Assembly: GCA_028870115.1 (NCBI GenBank)
Contig: JAGWQH010000024.1
Location: 1 to 47,501, forward strand
Origin: Candidatus Methylomirabilota bacterium
GTDB taxonomy: Bacteria; Methylomirabilota; Methylomirabilia; Methylomirabilales; Methylomirabilaceae
Length of the DNA stretch: 47,501 nucleotides
Reading direction: 5' to 3'
Below, piece by piece: positions 1-7,298 of this stretch (position 1 is its first letter; each line of letters begins with the position of its first letter). The notes beneath the pieces were generated by a model. The model ran no database searches. It was given only the letters and a program-made list of their open reading frames with translations, and was not told where the DNA came from. A program made the translations under genes and the position numbers.

Positions 1-137
1 ATGCTCCGGCTCTCGCGCGCCAGACCGTGGCAGGCGACCTTCCTCGCACATCTCTCGCGCCTGCTCCCGAAGGACGCCAACTGCAATGCAGTTCCGGTGA
101 CAGAGGCTAAGATATGAGTTCAACTGCAATATTCCGG
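1..137 (+). repeat. Terminal inverted repeat, left copy (insertion-element end)
   Basis: These 137 bases are the exact reverse complement of 47361-47497. Both copies diverge from each other immediately inside the CCGG at their inner ends (TTGAAA here, ATTATG on the other side), so that edge looks like the true end of a mobile element. The copy carries a short open frame from base 1 that stops at 114-116 (38 codons, no recognisable domain), and a near-direct repeat of CAACTGCAAT...CCGG (80-96 and 121-137). I infer the contig is bounded by two copies of one insertion sequence whose body was not assembled. I cannot name the family. Confidence 0.85.
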
Positions 138-151
138 TTGAAAAAACCAAG

Positions 152-346
152 GTGCCTTTGGATTGGGAATATGATGAGGAGGCCGACACCCTCTACTTGA
201 GTTTCGGTCAGCCTCGCGCCGCCGTGGGATTAGACGTGGGAGAAGGCGTCATTATCCGGTATGACGAGAAGGCCAGAGAAGTAGTGGGTTTGACGATTGT
301 CGGCGTGGGACATCGGCTGGAGGAGTATCTGCGGAAGCAGTCATGA
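152..346 (+). CDS. DUF2283 family small protein
   Basis: A 64-residue protein starting with GTG. It has the DUF2283 pattern: an acidic YDEEADTLYLSF opening, a middle VGEGVIIRYDE strand pair and VVGLTIVGVGHRL near the end. The family is small, beta-rich and of unknown biochemical role, and is often found beside toxin-antitoxin or other small accessory genes. It begins only 15 bases inside the repeat edge and no convincing ribosome site is visible, so an upstream promoter may have been supplied or removed by the element. The YgiT-like zinc-finger gene follows 31 bases downstream, suggesting a two-gene unit. Confidence 0.7.
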   Translation: MPLDWEYDEEADTLYLSFGQPRAAVGLDVGEGVIIRYDEKAREVVGLTIVGVGHRLEEYLRKQS

Positions 347-377
347 TGTGCATCGATCACCGGAGACGGAGGTAGCC

Positions 378-608
378 ATGTTTACTTGTCATGTGTGTGG
401 CCACACCGCCGCCAGATCCGAGTTCATGAGCGAGGTGTTCATGATCGACGGTCGGCGCGTTCTCGTGGAGCATATTCCAACGCAAGTGTGCCAGCGTTGC
501 GGGGAGGCAACCTTTTCACGCGAAACCACGGAGAAGATTCGCCAACTCGTGCGAGGAGTAGGTCAGCCGATCAAAACGGTGCCGTTGGAGGTTTTTGCCC
601 TGGCTTGA
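378..608 (+). CDS. YgiT/MqsA-type zinc-finger protein
   Basis: A 76-residue protein with two CxxC pairs (CHVCGH at residues 4-9 and CQRCGE near 38), the zinc-binding arrangement of the YgiT-type N-terminal domain of MqsA-like antitoxins. The VPLEVFALA tail is also usual for this family. The start at 378 is preceded by GGAGG at 367-371; an upstream in-frame start at 297 lacks this and would overlap the DUF2283 gene. The usual C-terminal helix-turn-helix of full MqsA is absent, so this is the short single-domain form. A toxin partner is not obvious; DUF2283 is the only candidate neighbour. Confidence 0.75.
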   Translation: MFTCHVCGHTAARSEFMSEVFMIDGRRVLVEHIPTQVCQRCGEATFSRETTEKIRQLVRGVGQPIKTVPLEVFALA

Positions 609-624
609 GCCTTGCCAATACCCG

Positions 625-1059
625 CTAGGTCCGCCAGGGGTGGACCGGGAGGTCGGCGAGGCCGATCGCTTCGACCCCGGCCTTGGCCACAAGGTGGTCG
701 TGCTCCACGGTGCTGCCGCTGACCCCGATCGCTCCGATCAGGACTCCTTCCGTATTGACGATCGGCAGCCCTCCCGGAAAGGTGATGAGCCCTTCGTTAC
801 TGTGCTCAATCCCGTAGAGCGGGCCGCCGGGCTGCGACAGCTTACCGATCTGTCCCGTCGGCATCGCGAAGAAGCAGGCGGTTTTCGCCTTCTTAAAGGC
901 GATGTCGATGCTCCCGACCCACGCATCGTCCATCCGGACGAATGCCTTCAAGTTGGCGCCTGAGTCCACGACCGCAATATCCATACACGTCCCAAGTTCT
1001 GTGGCCTTATCGATGGCTGCTGCGATTGCCTTCTCTGCCTGTTCAAGCGTGACGTGCAT
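625..1059 (-). CDS. GlcG/HbpS family haem-binding-like protein (DUF336)
   Basis: A 144-residue protein of the GlcG/HbpS (DUF336) fold. Visible signatures are [21 protein letters not shown], the central [11 protein letters not shown] helix, [20 protein letters not shown] and the closing [25 protein letters not shown]. Members bind haem or small cofactors (HbpS) or accompany glycolate or diol metabolism genes (GlcG). The ATG at 1059 has GGAGGTGTG directly upstream; a longer in-frame extension to 1224 has no such site. It points away from vapBC, and its 3' end nearly abuts the zinc-finger gene (16 bases between). Its substrate is unknown. Confidence 0.8.
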   Translation of the reverse strand: MHVTLEQAEKAIAAAIDKATELGTCMDIAVVDSGANLKAFVRMDDAWVGSIDIAFKKAKTACFFAMPTGQIGKLSQPGGPLYGIEHSNEGLITFPGGLPIVNTEGVLIGAIGVSGSTVEHDHLVAKAGVEAIGLADLPVHPWRT

Positions 1060-1238
1060 CTCACACCTCCTGCCGCTGGATGGACCCCTCGGGCCCTCAC
1101 CAGACAGCAATCTCCTTGCCCGATGCTTATTGTCGGAATTCAGTGGATTGGTATGGTCATTATCCTCACTTTGGCGACGATTGACAAGAGGGAGCAGGGT
1201 AGTCGTATTTCCACCCCTAGGCAACGCATCTACTATGG

Positions 1239-1320
1239 GTATACTACAAGTATAACGTAAGAATAATATTTCATTGACTAATTATTTTATATATGGTATA
1301 CACTTAGTAAAAGTATTCTT
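1239..1320 (+). promoter_or_regulatory. vapBC promoter with palindromic operator candidates
   Basis: In an unusually AT-rich stretch, TTGACT (1274-1279) and TATACA (1297-1302) are separated by exactly 17 bases, a good sigma-70 promoter. GTATAC occurs at 1239-1244 and again across the -10 box at 1296-1301. AAGAATA (1259-1265) and TATTCTT (1314-1320) form an inverted pair around the promoter. VapB/AbrB-type antitoxins repress their own operons by binding such palindromes, so these are plausible autoregulatory operators (inference). AAAGGAGG follows at 1321-1328 as the vapB ribosome site. Confidence 0.65.
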
Positions 1321-1332
1321 AAAGGAGGTTCC

Positions 1333-1563
1333 ATGGACAAAGCGGTTGTCACGGTCAAAGGTCAAGTGGTGATCCCGTCGAGGCTTCGACGGAGGTTTGG
1401 CATTAAAAAGGGCACGCAGGTGTACCTGTACGAGCGGGAGGGGGAAATCGTTCTCAAGCCGATTACTGACGAATATATCCGGACGATGGCAGGCATGACC
1501 GGTACCAAGGGCAGACTCCTGAAGGCGTTAATGGAGGAAAAAGCAAAGGAGCGGGAGCTGTGA
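1333..1563 (+). CDS. VapB-type antitoxin (AbrB/SpoVT swapped-hairpin)
   Basis: A 76-residue protein whose first 45 residues form an AbrB/MazE/SpoVT-type swapped-hairpin DNA-binding domain: VTVKGQVVIPSRLRRRFGIKKGTQVYLYEREGEIVLKPI. The remaining tail is charged and helical, as expected for the part of an antitoxin that wraps and neutralises its toxin. It is preceded by a strong AAAGGAGG site and its stop overlaps the toxin start. It should both inhibit the downstream PIN ribonuclease and bind its own promoter. Confidence 0.88.
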   Translation: MDKAVVTVKGQVVIPSRLRRRFGIKKGTQVYLYEREGEIVLKPITDEYIRTMAGMTGTKGRLLKALMEEKAKEREL

Positions 1564-1967
1564 GGGCGGCACCTCGGGTGCTGGACTCGTACAGTCTCAT
1601 CGCCTATCTGGAGGGTGAAGCCGGGGCGGAGAAGATGATCGAACTGTTTCGGCTCGCGCGAGATTCCGGGCGCGATCTCCTCGTGTCAGTAATCAACTGG
1701 GGCGAGGTGTACTACGTCACGCTGAGAGAGGCGGGACGTGAGCGGGCCGATGAGGTGGCTCACCTTATTGCGACGCTGCCGATCGAGGTTGTCCTTGCCG
1801 ATCTGGATCTGACCCGACAGGCGGCTGATTTCAAGTCCAGCAAGAAAATGTCTTACGCTGACTGTTTCGCCGCAGCCTTGGCAAAAGCGAGGAAGGCGGA
1901 GTTAGTGACAGGAGATAAGGAATTCAGGCAAGTTGACGGGGAAGTGAAGATTCTGTGGATTAGCTAG
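1560..1967 (+). CDS. VapC-type PIN-domain ribonuclease toxin
   Basis: A 135-residue PIN-domain protein. The expected acidic metal-binding residues are visible: D9 in VLDSYSLIAYL, E49 in INWGEVYYV, D101 in SYADCFAAALA and D119 in VTGDKEF. Such toxins cut tRNA or rRNA when freed from the antitoxin. It starts with GTG inside the last codons of vapB (GTGA overlap), the translational coupling typical of vapBC. All active-site positions are intact, so it is probably functional. The RNA target cannot be predicted. Confidence 0.88.
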   Translation: MRAAPRVLDSYSLIAYLEGEAGAEKMIELFRLARDSGRDLLVSVINWGEVYYVTLREAGRERADEVAHLIATLPIEVVLADLDLTRQAADFKSSKKMSYADCFAAALAKARKAELVTGDKEFRQVDGEVKILWIS

Positions 1968-2048
1968 TCTTTCAATCTGTCGTCGGCATCTTTTCCTCCA
2001 GTCGATTCGTCTCCGTCAGGACCTGACGACTGGATATCAAATATCGAG

Positions 2049-3376
2049 CACTACTGTCCCAACGTTAAATACGTAAAATCAACTGGTTATCGTCATCGGT
2101 CTCCGGCTCTTCGTAATCGAGAGGCGAAAGCGCCGGTAAAATGGGCGTTTTCTCGAAGAGTGACACGCTCAAAATCTGTAGAATTGTGTAGAGACTCCGA
2201 TCCAGCTTCAGCCGTTTCTTGACGATGGCGACGAGCACGTACACGGAGATCGCGATCCAGATTTGGGTCTTGACGGCGTTCTCGGTCGTGCCATAGAACG
2301 CTTTGATCCGCAGGTGTTGCTTGATCCATTTGAAGAACAGTTCCACCTGCCAGCGACATTTGTAGAGCTGTGCAATCATCAGCGCAGACAGGGTGAAGTT
2401 ATTGGTGAGGAACACCAGGCGCTTCTTGGTCTCGGCATCGCGGTACCGGATGCGCCGGAGCTTCTCGGGGTAGTCTTTCTGCGTGTAAAAGCCGGTGGCG
2501 GTAATCACCTGATCGACTTGCACACCGGTCGCTTTGTCCACCGGTTGGGAGTAGAGGCGCTTGAAAACGAAATTGCGCTTGGCCCGCGTCACGAAGAACG
2601 CCAGCGACTGATGCAGCCGATAGAGACGGCCAAAATCGACATACGCGCGATCCATGATGTAGAGCGCGCCCGCCTCGATCAGGAGGTCGTCGAGGATCTT
2701 GATCTCGTGCACGGTGCCGGGCGTAATGCGGATCATCGTGGGAATGCGGCCGCGCAGGTCCAACAGCGTATGGAGCTTCACCGCCGCCTTGCCCGTGCGG
2801 AACGTGGCCCAGGGGAACACTGACAGACACAGGTCGATGATCGTGGCATCGAGGGCGTAGACGGTGTGATCCAGGTCCAGTCCGAACGCCTCGCCCGCAT
2901 ACAGCGCTTTGGCCGTGCGGATCAGTTCCTGGGCAAAGTCGGCATAGATCCGCCAGTCGCGGGTCTCGTTGGCATGAGCCAGGGTGTTGCGCGCGACTCT
3001 GCCCCGGATGCCCATATGGTACAGCTTGGTCGTTGCCACACGCAGGCAGGCCTCGATATCGCGCAGACTCTCTCGATAGGTGAGTTGCGCAAAGGCCATG
3101 CAGAGGAACTGATCCCAGCAGGAAAAGCTCTTCACCTTGTAGTTGCCGTGGTAGCGCTCGACGCATTGCCGAAACTCGTAGCTGGGCACAAAGTCCATCA
3201 GTTGCGCAAACACGGTTCTCCCGATATGCATCGGCCATCTCCTTTCGCTCAGACGTTGCGGAAGTATGGCCTATCGGCAGAAAATAATTCAAATCGATAA
3301 AATGCATGTGGGGCTCACAGCTCATATTTGTCGCTGCGTTAGAACGCGCAACGGATTCAACGTTGGGACAGTAGTG
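2049..3376 (-). mobile_element. Complete IS4-family insertion sequence with target duplication
   Basis: A 1328-bp element bounded by perfect 18-bp inverted repeats, CACTACTGTCCCAACGTT at 2049-2066 and its complement at 3359-3376. It is flanked by a direct repeat of AATATCGAG (2040-2048 and 3377-3385), a 9-bp target duplication. It encodes one intact transposase, whose stop codon lies within the inner edge of the left repeat. The intact ends and identical target copies indicate a recent insertion. It landed between vapC and the GHKL-ATPase operon and may have separated that operon from part of its upstream region. Confidence 0.93.
2065..3231 (-). CDS. IS4 family transposase
   Basis: A 388-residue DDE transposase. 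The catalytic residues fall at about D128 (YALDATIIDL), D194 (YIMDRAYVDF) and E297 (CRWQVELFFKWIKQHLRI, the Y/W-x2-R-x3-E-x6-K type signature of IS4). The N-terminal region resembles the DUF4372-type domain seen in this group. Length and order match full-length members and there is no frameshift. It spans nearly the whole element described at 2049-3376. Confidence 0.92.
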   Translation of the reverse strand: MHIGRTVFAQLMDFVPSYEFRQCVERYHGNYKVKSFSCWDQFLCMAFAQLTYRESLRDIEACLRVATTKLYHMGIRGRVARNTLAHANETRDWRIYADFAQELIRTAKALYAGEAFGLDLDHTVYALDATIIDLCLSVFPWATFRTGKAAVKLHTLLDLRGRIPTMIRITPGTVHEIKILDDLLIEAGALYIMDRAYVDFGRLYRLHQSLAFFVTRAKRNFVFKRLYSQPVDKATGVQVDQVITATGFYTQKDYPEKLRRIRYRDAETKKRLVFLTNNFTLSALMIAQLYKCRWQVELFFKWIKQHLRIKAFYGTTENAVKTQIWIAISVYVLVAIVKKRLKLDRSLYTILQILSVSLFEKTPILPALSPLDYEEPETDDDNQLILRI

Positions 3377-3489
3377 AATATCGAGGGTAAATCAATTTAT
3401 GGGCGTTGTGCTCTGCGAGGCGGGTACGGTGCTCGTGGAGCCTTCATGGCGAGTACGGCTTGTAACACCGAAAAGGAGAACAACTGGTC

Positions 3490-5406
3490 ATGGCTTATCG
3501 GTGGCAGTTCAACACGGCGCGTCCGGCTTACAAAGCGCGAGAGCCCATTCACGGAGAGTTCTTTGCCACAGAAGCTGTCAGCGACCCTGGTGAGGCGCTC
3601 GTGCGGGAGGGGATTCAGAACTCAATCGATGCGCGGCGCAATGGCGAAAAGGTCATGATTCGAATCCGCGTCAGCGGAACCGGTGCTGCGGTGGCAAGAG
3701 ATGCTGTCGCCCCTTTCCTGAACGGCCTTGACGAACATCTCAAAGCGCCTGGAAACGGGCTGCGGGAAATTCCCAACGACTGCGACGACTGCCCTATTCT
3801 CGTGTTTGAAGACTTTGGGACAACTGGGCTTCTTGGCGATCCCACCGAGTGGAAACCGGTGTTCGGTTCATGCAACCATTTCTATCATTTCTTCCGGGCC
3901 GAAGGACGTTCCGACAAACGTGAGAAGGATATCGGGCGCTGGGGTGTCGGGAAACAGGTCTTCCCGAGAGCCAGCCGGATCAACAGCATTTTCGGGCTGA
4001 CGGTTCGAGAAAATGATAAAAAGAAACTGCTGATGGGTATGGCGGTCCTGAAATCCCACGATGTCAATGGGACGCGCTACGCTCCGGATGGCTGGCTTGG
4101 TCGTGCTTCTGAGGATGGTGATAATGCTCTCACTCTTCCTATCGAAGACTCCACCTTCATTGACTCCTTTTGCAAAACCTTCGATGCTCAGCGCGGCGAC
4201 GATCCGGGACTCACCATCGTCGTTCCCTGGTGCGATCTCGAACTTACGGACGAAAACCTTGTGCGCGCTGTGTTGCGCGGTTACTTTTGCCCGATCTTGC
4301 GAGGGCAGTTGGAGGTAATCGTTGAAGCCAGAAGCATCCAGACGATCCTTGACGCCTCAACTCTAGAGAACGAGATTAGAAAGATCGGCAATGACCTGGA
4401 GCGGGAAATTCTTCCACTTGTCGAATTGACGAAGTGGGCGGATTCGCTTCACGAATCCGGCTTTGTCCGGCTGTCAAGCCCGGCTCCACAGCGAGCATGG
4501 CAGTGGTCGAAAGAACTTTTTCCCGAAGAGTCGCTGAGCGATATTCGTAACCGATACGAACGTGGAGACAAGATTGCGATCCGCGTTCCGGTCAGCGTGA
4601 GAGAGAAAGATCAATCGCCACGCGAAAGTTTTTTCGATGTATTCCTTCATCGCGACGGTTCGGAGCAGAGTGGCCGTCCCGTTTTCATTCGGGAAGGCAT
4701 CAGCATTCCGGACGTTCGCGCTCCACGGACCCGTGGCGTGCGTTCGCTTCTCAATGCAGAGGATGGGCCGATCGCAGCCTTCCTGGGTGATTCGGAAAAT
4801 CCGGCACACACCCAGTGGCAGAAAGACGGGGCAAACTTCCGGGGCAAGTATGTTTCCGGGGCATCGGACCTGCAATTCGTCGTCCGAAGCGTCCATGAAA
4901 TAGTGAATATCATCTTCGAACGGGACAAGAAGCAAGACCGCACGCTTCTGGTCGATCTGTTCTCGATCCCCGCGCCGCCGGAAGAGCAGGAAAGCCGGAC
5001 CCGCGAGCAAAAGAAGCCTAAAGACGAGGGCAAGGGGCCGGATGTGCCGAATCCCCCAGTATCTCAGCCAAGGCCATTTGTTATCCAGCGCGTAGAGGGG
5101 GGCTTCGTAGTGCGCGACGGCAATATGAACGCAGCGCTGCCGACGAGTATACTGCTCGTTCGCGTCGCCTACCAGGTTCGTCGAGGCAACCCCTTCAAGA
5201 AGTACCACCCCGCCGATTTCGATTTCTCAGAGGGCATGAAAATCCAACTCAATGGTGTAACGGCTCTTGAGAAGAAGGAGAACAGGTTGCGGGTTAAGAT
5301 TGACAGTAACGATTTTCGCATCGAGGTTACAGGCTTCGACCCGAAGCGCGACGTGCGCGTGGAAGTCAGACGCCAGGAGGCCGACAATGCCGGTTCGGAC
5401 GCTTAA
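3490..5406 (+). CDS. GHKL (Hsp90/MutL/MORC-like) ATPase, defence-type
   Basis: A 638-residue protein with an N-terminal GHKL ATP-binding fold. The N box is REGIQNSIDA (about residues 39-48), the D-containing box is LVFEDFGTTGL (about 103-113), and the glycine-rich lid is GRWGVGKQVF (about 150-159). The middle and C-terminal parts are less recognisable, with a low-complexity hinge (residues about 495-525, rich in E, K, P) before a beta-rich tail. MutL/MORC-type ATPases are known companions of methyltransferase, Vsr and helicase genes in prokaryotic restriction systems (Iyer and Aravind). AAGGAG lies 12 bases upstream of the ATG. It overlaps the next gene by 20 bases, so the three + strand genes are one operon. 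Confidence 0.82.
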   Translation: MAYRWQFNTARPAYKAREPIHGEFFATEAVSDPGEALVREGIQNSIDARRNGEKVMIRIRVSGTGAAVARDAVAPFLNGLDEHLKAPGNGLREIPNDCDDCPILVFEDFGTTGLLGDPTEWKPVFGSCNHFYHFFRAEGRSDKREKDIGRWGVGKQVFPRASRINSIFGLTVRENDKKKLLMGMAVLKSHDVNGTRYAPDGWLGRASEDGDNALTLPIEDSTFIDSFCKTFDAQRGDDPGLTIVVPWCDLELTDENLVRAVLRGYFCPILRGQLEVIVEARSIQTILDASTLENEIRKIGNDLEREILPLVELTKWADSLHESGFVRLSSPAPQRAWQWSKELFPEESLSDIRNRYERGDKIAIRVPVSVREKDQSPRESFFDVFLHRDGSEQSGRPVFIREGISIPDVRAPRTRGVRSLLNAEDGPIAAFLGDSENPAHTQWQKDGANFRGKYVSGASDLQFVVRSVHEIVNIIFERDKKQDRTLLVDLFSIPAPPEEQESRTREQKKPKDEGKGPDVPNPPVSQPRPFVIQRVEGGFVVRDGNMNAALPTSILLVRVAYQVRRGNPFKKYHPADFDFSEGMKIQLNGVTALEKKENRLRVKIDSNDFRIEVTGFDPKRDVRVEVRRQEADNAGSDA

Positions 5407-6157
5407 CTATACCAATCGCCAGCGCATACGGCGCGAAGACGCGCGTATTACCATTCGCGAAGAAAAAAGCGAGAACTTATTCGACGCCGGTCTGAGTCTG
5501 TCGGGTTACAGTTTGCCGGGTGAAGCACGCATCTTCATCGAGGCTTATCGCCGGACTCACTACATGCGATTCGACTTTGGTCAGGTGGGTGCGATACGAA
5601 TACCCGAAGACCGAACCCTGCGTGACTTTGATTCCACCGAAGGTATCCTGTTTCGTGTAAAGGTTGTCACCAGCGCCGACCCTCACGGCCTGCTCCTGGC
5701 TGAGGCTGATCAGATCAGGCCACGCAAGTTTACCGATGAGGATGAAAACCGGATTCCGCTTCTACCCGTGGTGCCCGACGATAATATGGGTGATGAAATC
5801 TGGCAACTCGAATTCGATGACCAGCAAACGCTGCTTAAGGTAAACTCCCGACTGGGTGACTGGCGGGCGCTGGCCCGCGATCCCGTCTTCCACTCCCTTG
5901 TCTATCCCTCGGTGATCCGCACAGTGCTCTGGCGTATCCTGCTGAAGGAAGAGCACTGCGACACCGAGGACATGGAGAACTGGTGCTCGCGCTGGCTTCG
6001 CTTCGCCGTCAGCCTTCCAGGCGTGGGCGATCCGCCGACTGAAGTTCACGAGTCCCGCGTAGAAGACTGGATCGACAGCGCGACGTCAGCATTTTGTCGC
6101 CGCCACAACATTAGGGCGACCTATGAACGCTATTGGACAGGAGCACAGGAACAATGA
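5387..6157 (+). CDS. Unrecognised protein in GHKL-ATPase operon
   Basis: A 256-residue protein I do not recognise. It starts at an ATG preceded by AGGAGG (5375-5380) inside the end of the ATPase gene, and ends in an ATGA overlap with the next gene, so translation is coupled on both sides. There is no signal peptide or membrane segment. It is acidic with many aromatic and charged residues, and has no obvious nuclease or nucleotide-binding motif. Its position between the ATPase and the third gene suggests a structural or target-recognition subunit of the same system (inference only). Confidence 0.8.
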   Translation: MPVRTLNYTNRQRIRREDARITIREEKSENLFDAGLSLSGYSLPGEARIFIEAYRRTHYMRFDFGQVGAIRIPEDRTLRDFDSTEGILFRVKVVTSADPHGLLLAEADQIRPRKFTDEDENRIPLLPVVPDDNMGDEIWQLEFDDQQTLLKVNSRLGDWRALARDPVFHSLVYPSVIRTVLWRILLKEEHCDTEDMENWCSRWLRFAVSLPGVGDPPTEVHESRVEDWIDSATSAFCRRHNIRATYERYWTGAQEQ

Positions 6158-6885
6158 ATCTCAGACGACTGAATGAACAGGGCATGTTGCGGTTCACTGA
6201 GTTCCTCGATTCTCTCACGGGCGAAACACCCCTTCCATACCCGTTAGCGCTGTTGTCCGATCTCAAGGCAACCGAAGAAGTCAGTCCACCCATCGTGATT
6301 GAGCAGCGTACGTTCGGCAGCCGTTATGCTTCCGCTGAATATCTTTACAGTCTCTTCAAGGATTCCGGTCTGAACGATATCGAGCGCGATCGTGGCCTAT
6401 GGGCTTGGCTCTCGCTCTTCTACTTCGAGGAACTTTGCCCAGCGGATGGGAAAGGCCGACGCAAGCCAGGAGAACATGCGAGGTGGATACCGGAAACCGA
6501 AGTATCGTGGCGATACTACCGTCACCTCCTCGCCGGGCCATATCGCATCTACAGCGGACACAGCGACCGCCCTGATAAAGTGATGCTCGTTCTCTGCGGC
6601 GCTCTGCACCAACCGGGTGAAATTGTTGAACAGATTGTGTCTCGCCAGGAAATCATCACGAACGTTGGAGTTATGGAGGCAGCCTCAAGTCTGTACTATG
6701 ATCAGTCTTCAAGCAAACCAAAGCGCGGAGCCGCTACCAAAGAAGGCAGGGGCACTATCCGACGTTTTACGGATATTCTGAACCAATTCGACGTTACGTG
6801 GGATCTGTACAGTCTGGAAGCAGTAGATGTGATTCAGATGTTGCCGGATGAGTTTTCACGGTTTCGTAAGGCGATGTCTGCCTGA
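6154..6885 (+). CDS. Unrecognised protein, possibly DUF6339-like, third gene of GHKL operon
   Basis: A 243-residue soluble protein starting at the ATGA overlap with the preceding gene. Visible features are LWAWLSLFYFEELCP in the middle, followed by WRYYRHLLAGPYRIYSGH. This recalls DUF6339-type proteins of restriction loci, but I cannot confirm that without a profile search. Its last 52 bases overlap the 3' end of the oppositely oriented vsr gene, showing how tightly the two halves of this locus are packed. No catalytic motif is evident. Confidence 0.75.
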   Translation: MNLRRLNEQGMLRFTEFLDSLTGETPLPYPLALLSDLKATEEVSPPIVIEQRTFGSRYASAEYLYSLFKDSGLNDIERDRGLWAWLSLFYFEELCPADGKGRRKPGEHARWIPETEVSWRYYRHLLAGPYRIYSGHSDRPDKVMLVLCGALHQPGEIVEQIVSRQEIITNVGVMEAASSLYYDQSSSKPKRGAATKEGRGTIRRFTDILNQFDVTWDLYSLEAVDVIQMLPDEFSRFRKAMSA

Positions 6886-7298
6886 CGTTCTGACTCCGCG
6901 AGGAAACGGATCACTCGGTTGGCAAGGGCCTTCTTATTCGAAAGCTGGCACTCCCATGCCAGCAGGATTCGCCATCCTCGCTTCCGAAGGGATTTAAGGG
7001 CCTGCTTATCGCGCGCTACGTTATCGTCAAATTTTCGTTGCCAGAATTCGATGCGGGTTTTCGGCGTATATGCGTATCTGCAACCCTTGTGTCGATGCCA
7101 GTAACAGCCATGAACAAAGATCACTGCGCGAAGGCGTGGCAGGACGATATCCGGCTGTCCGGGCAAGTCTCTGCGGTGAAGTCGAAAGCGGTATCCAAGT
7201 CCATGAACAAGCGACCGCACGGTTTTTTCAGGTGACGTATCCTTGCCGCGAATCCGCGACATGTTCCAACCGCGACGTTCTTTTGATAGGCGGTCCAT
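6834..7298 (-). CDS. vsr: Very short patch repair endonuclease Vsr
   Basis: A 154-residue Vsr family nuclease. It has the N-terminal MSRIRGKDTSPE motif, the catalytic aspartate D50 in LPGQPDIVLP, and the zinc/active-site segment FVHGCYWHRHKGC (residues 61-73) equivalent to the known HGCFWH motif. Vsr nicks T:G mismatches created by deamination of 5-methylcytosine, so it normally partners a Dcm enzyme. The ATG directly follows the dcm stop codon with no gap, indicating a dcm-vsr operon. It overlaps the end of the convergent third gene of the GHKL operon by 52 bases. In MutL/GHKL restriction loci, Vsr can act as the nuclease component. Confidence 0.92.
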   Translation of the reverse strand: MDRLSKERRGWNMSRIRGKDTSPEKTVRSLVHGLGYRFRLHRRDLPGQPDIVLPRLRAVIFVHGCYWHRHKGCRYAYTPKTRIEFWQRKFDDNVARDKQALKSLRKRGWRILLAWECQLSNKKALANRVIRFLAESERQADIALRNRENSSGNI

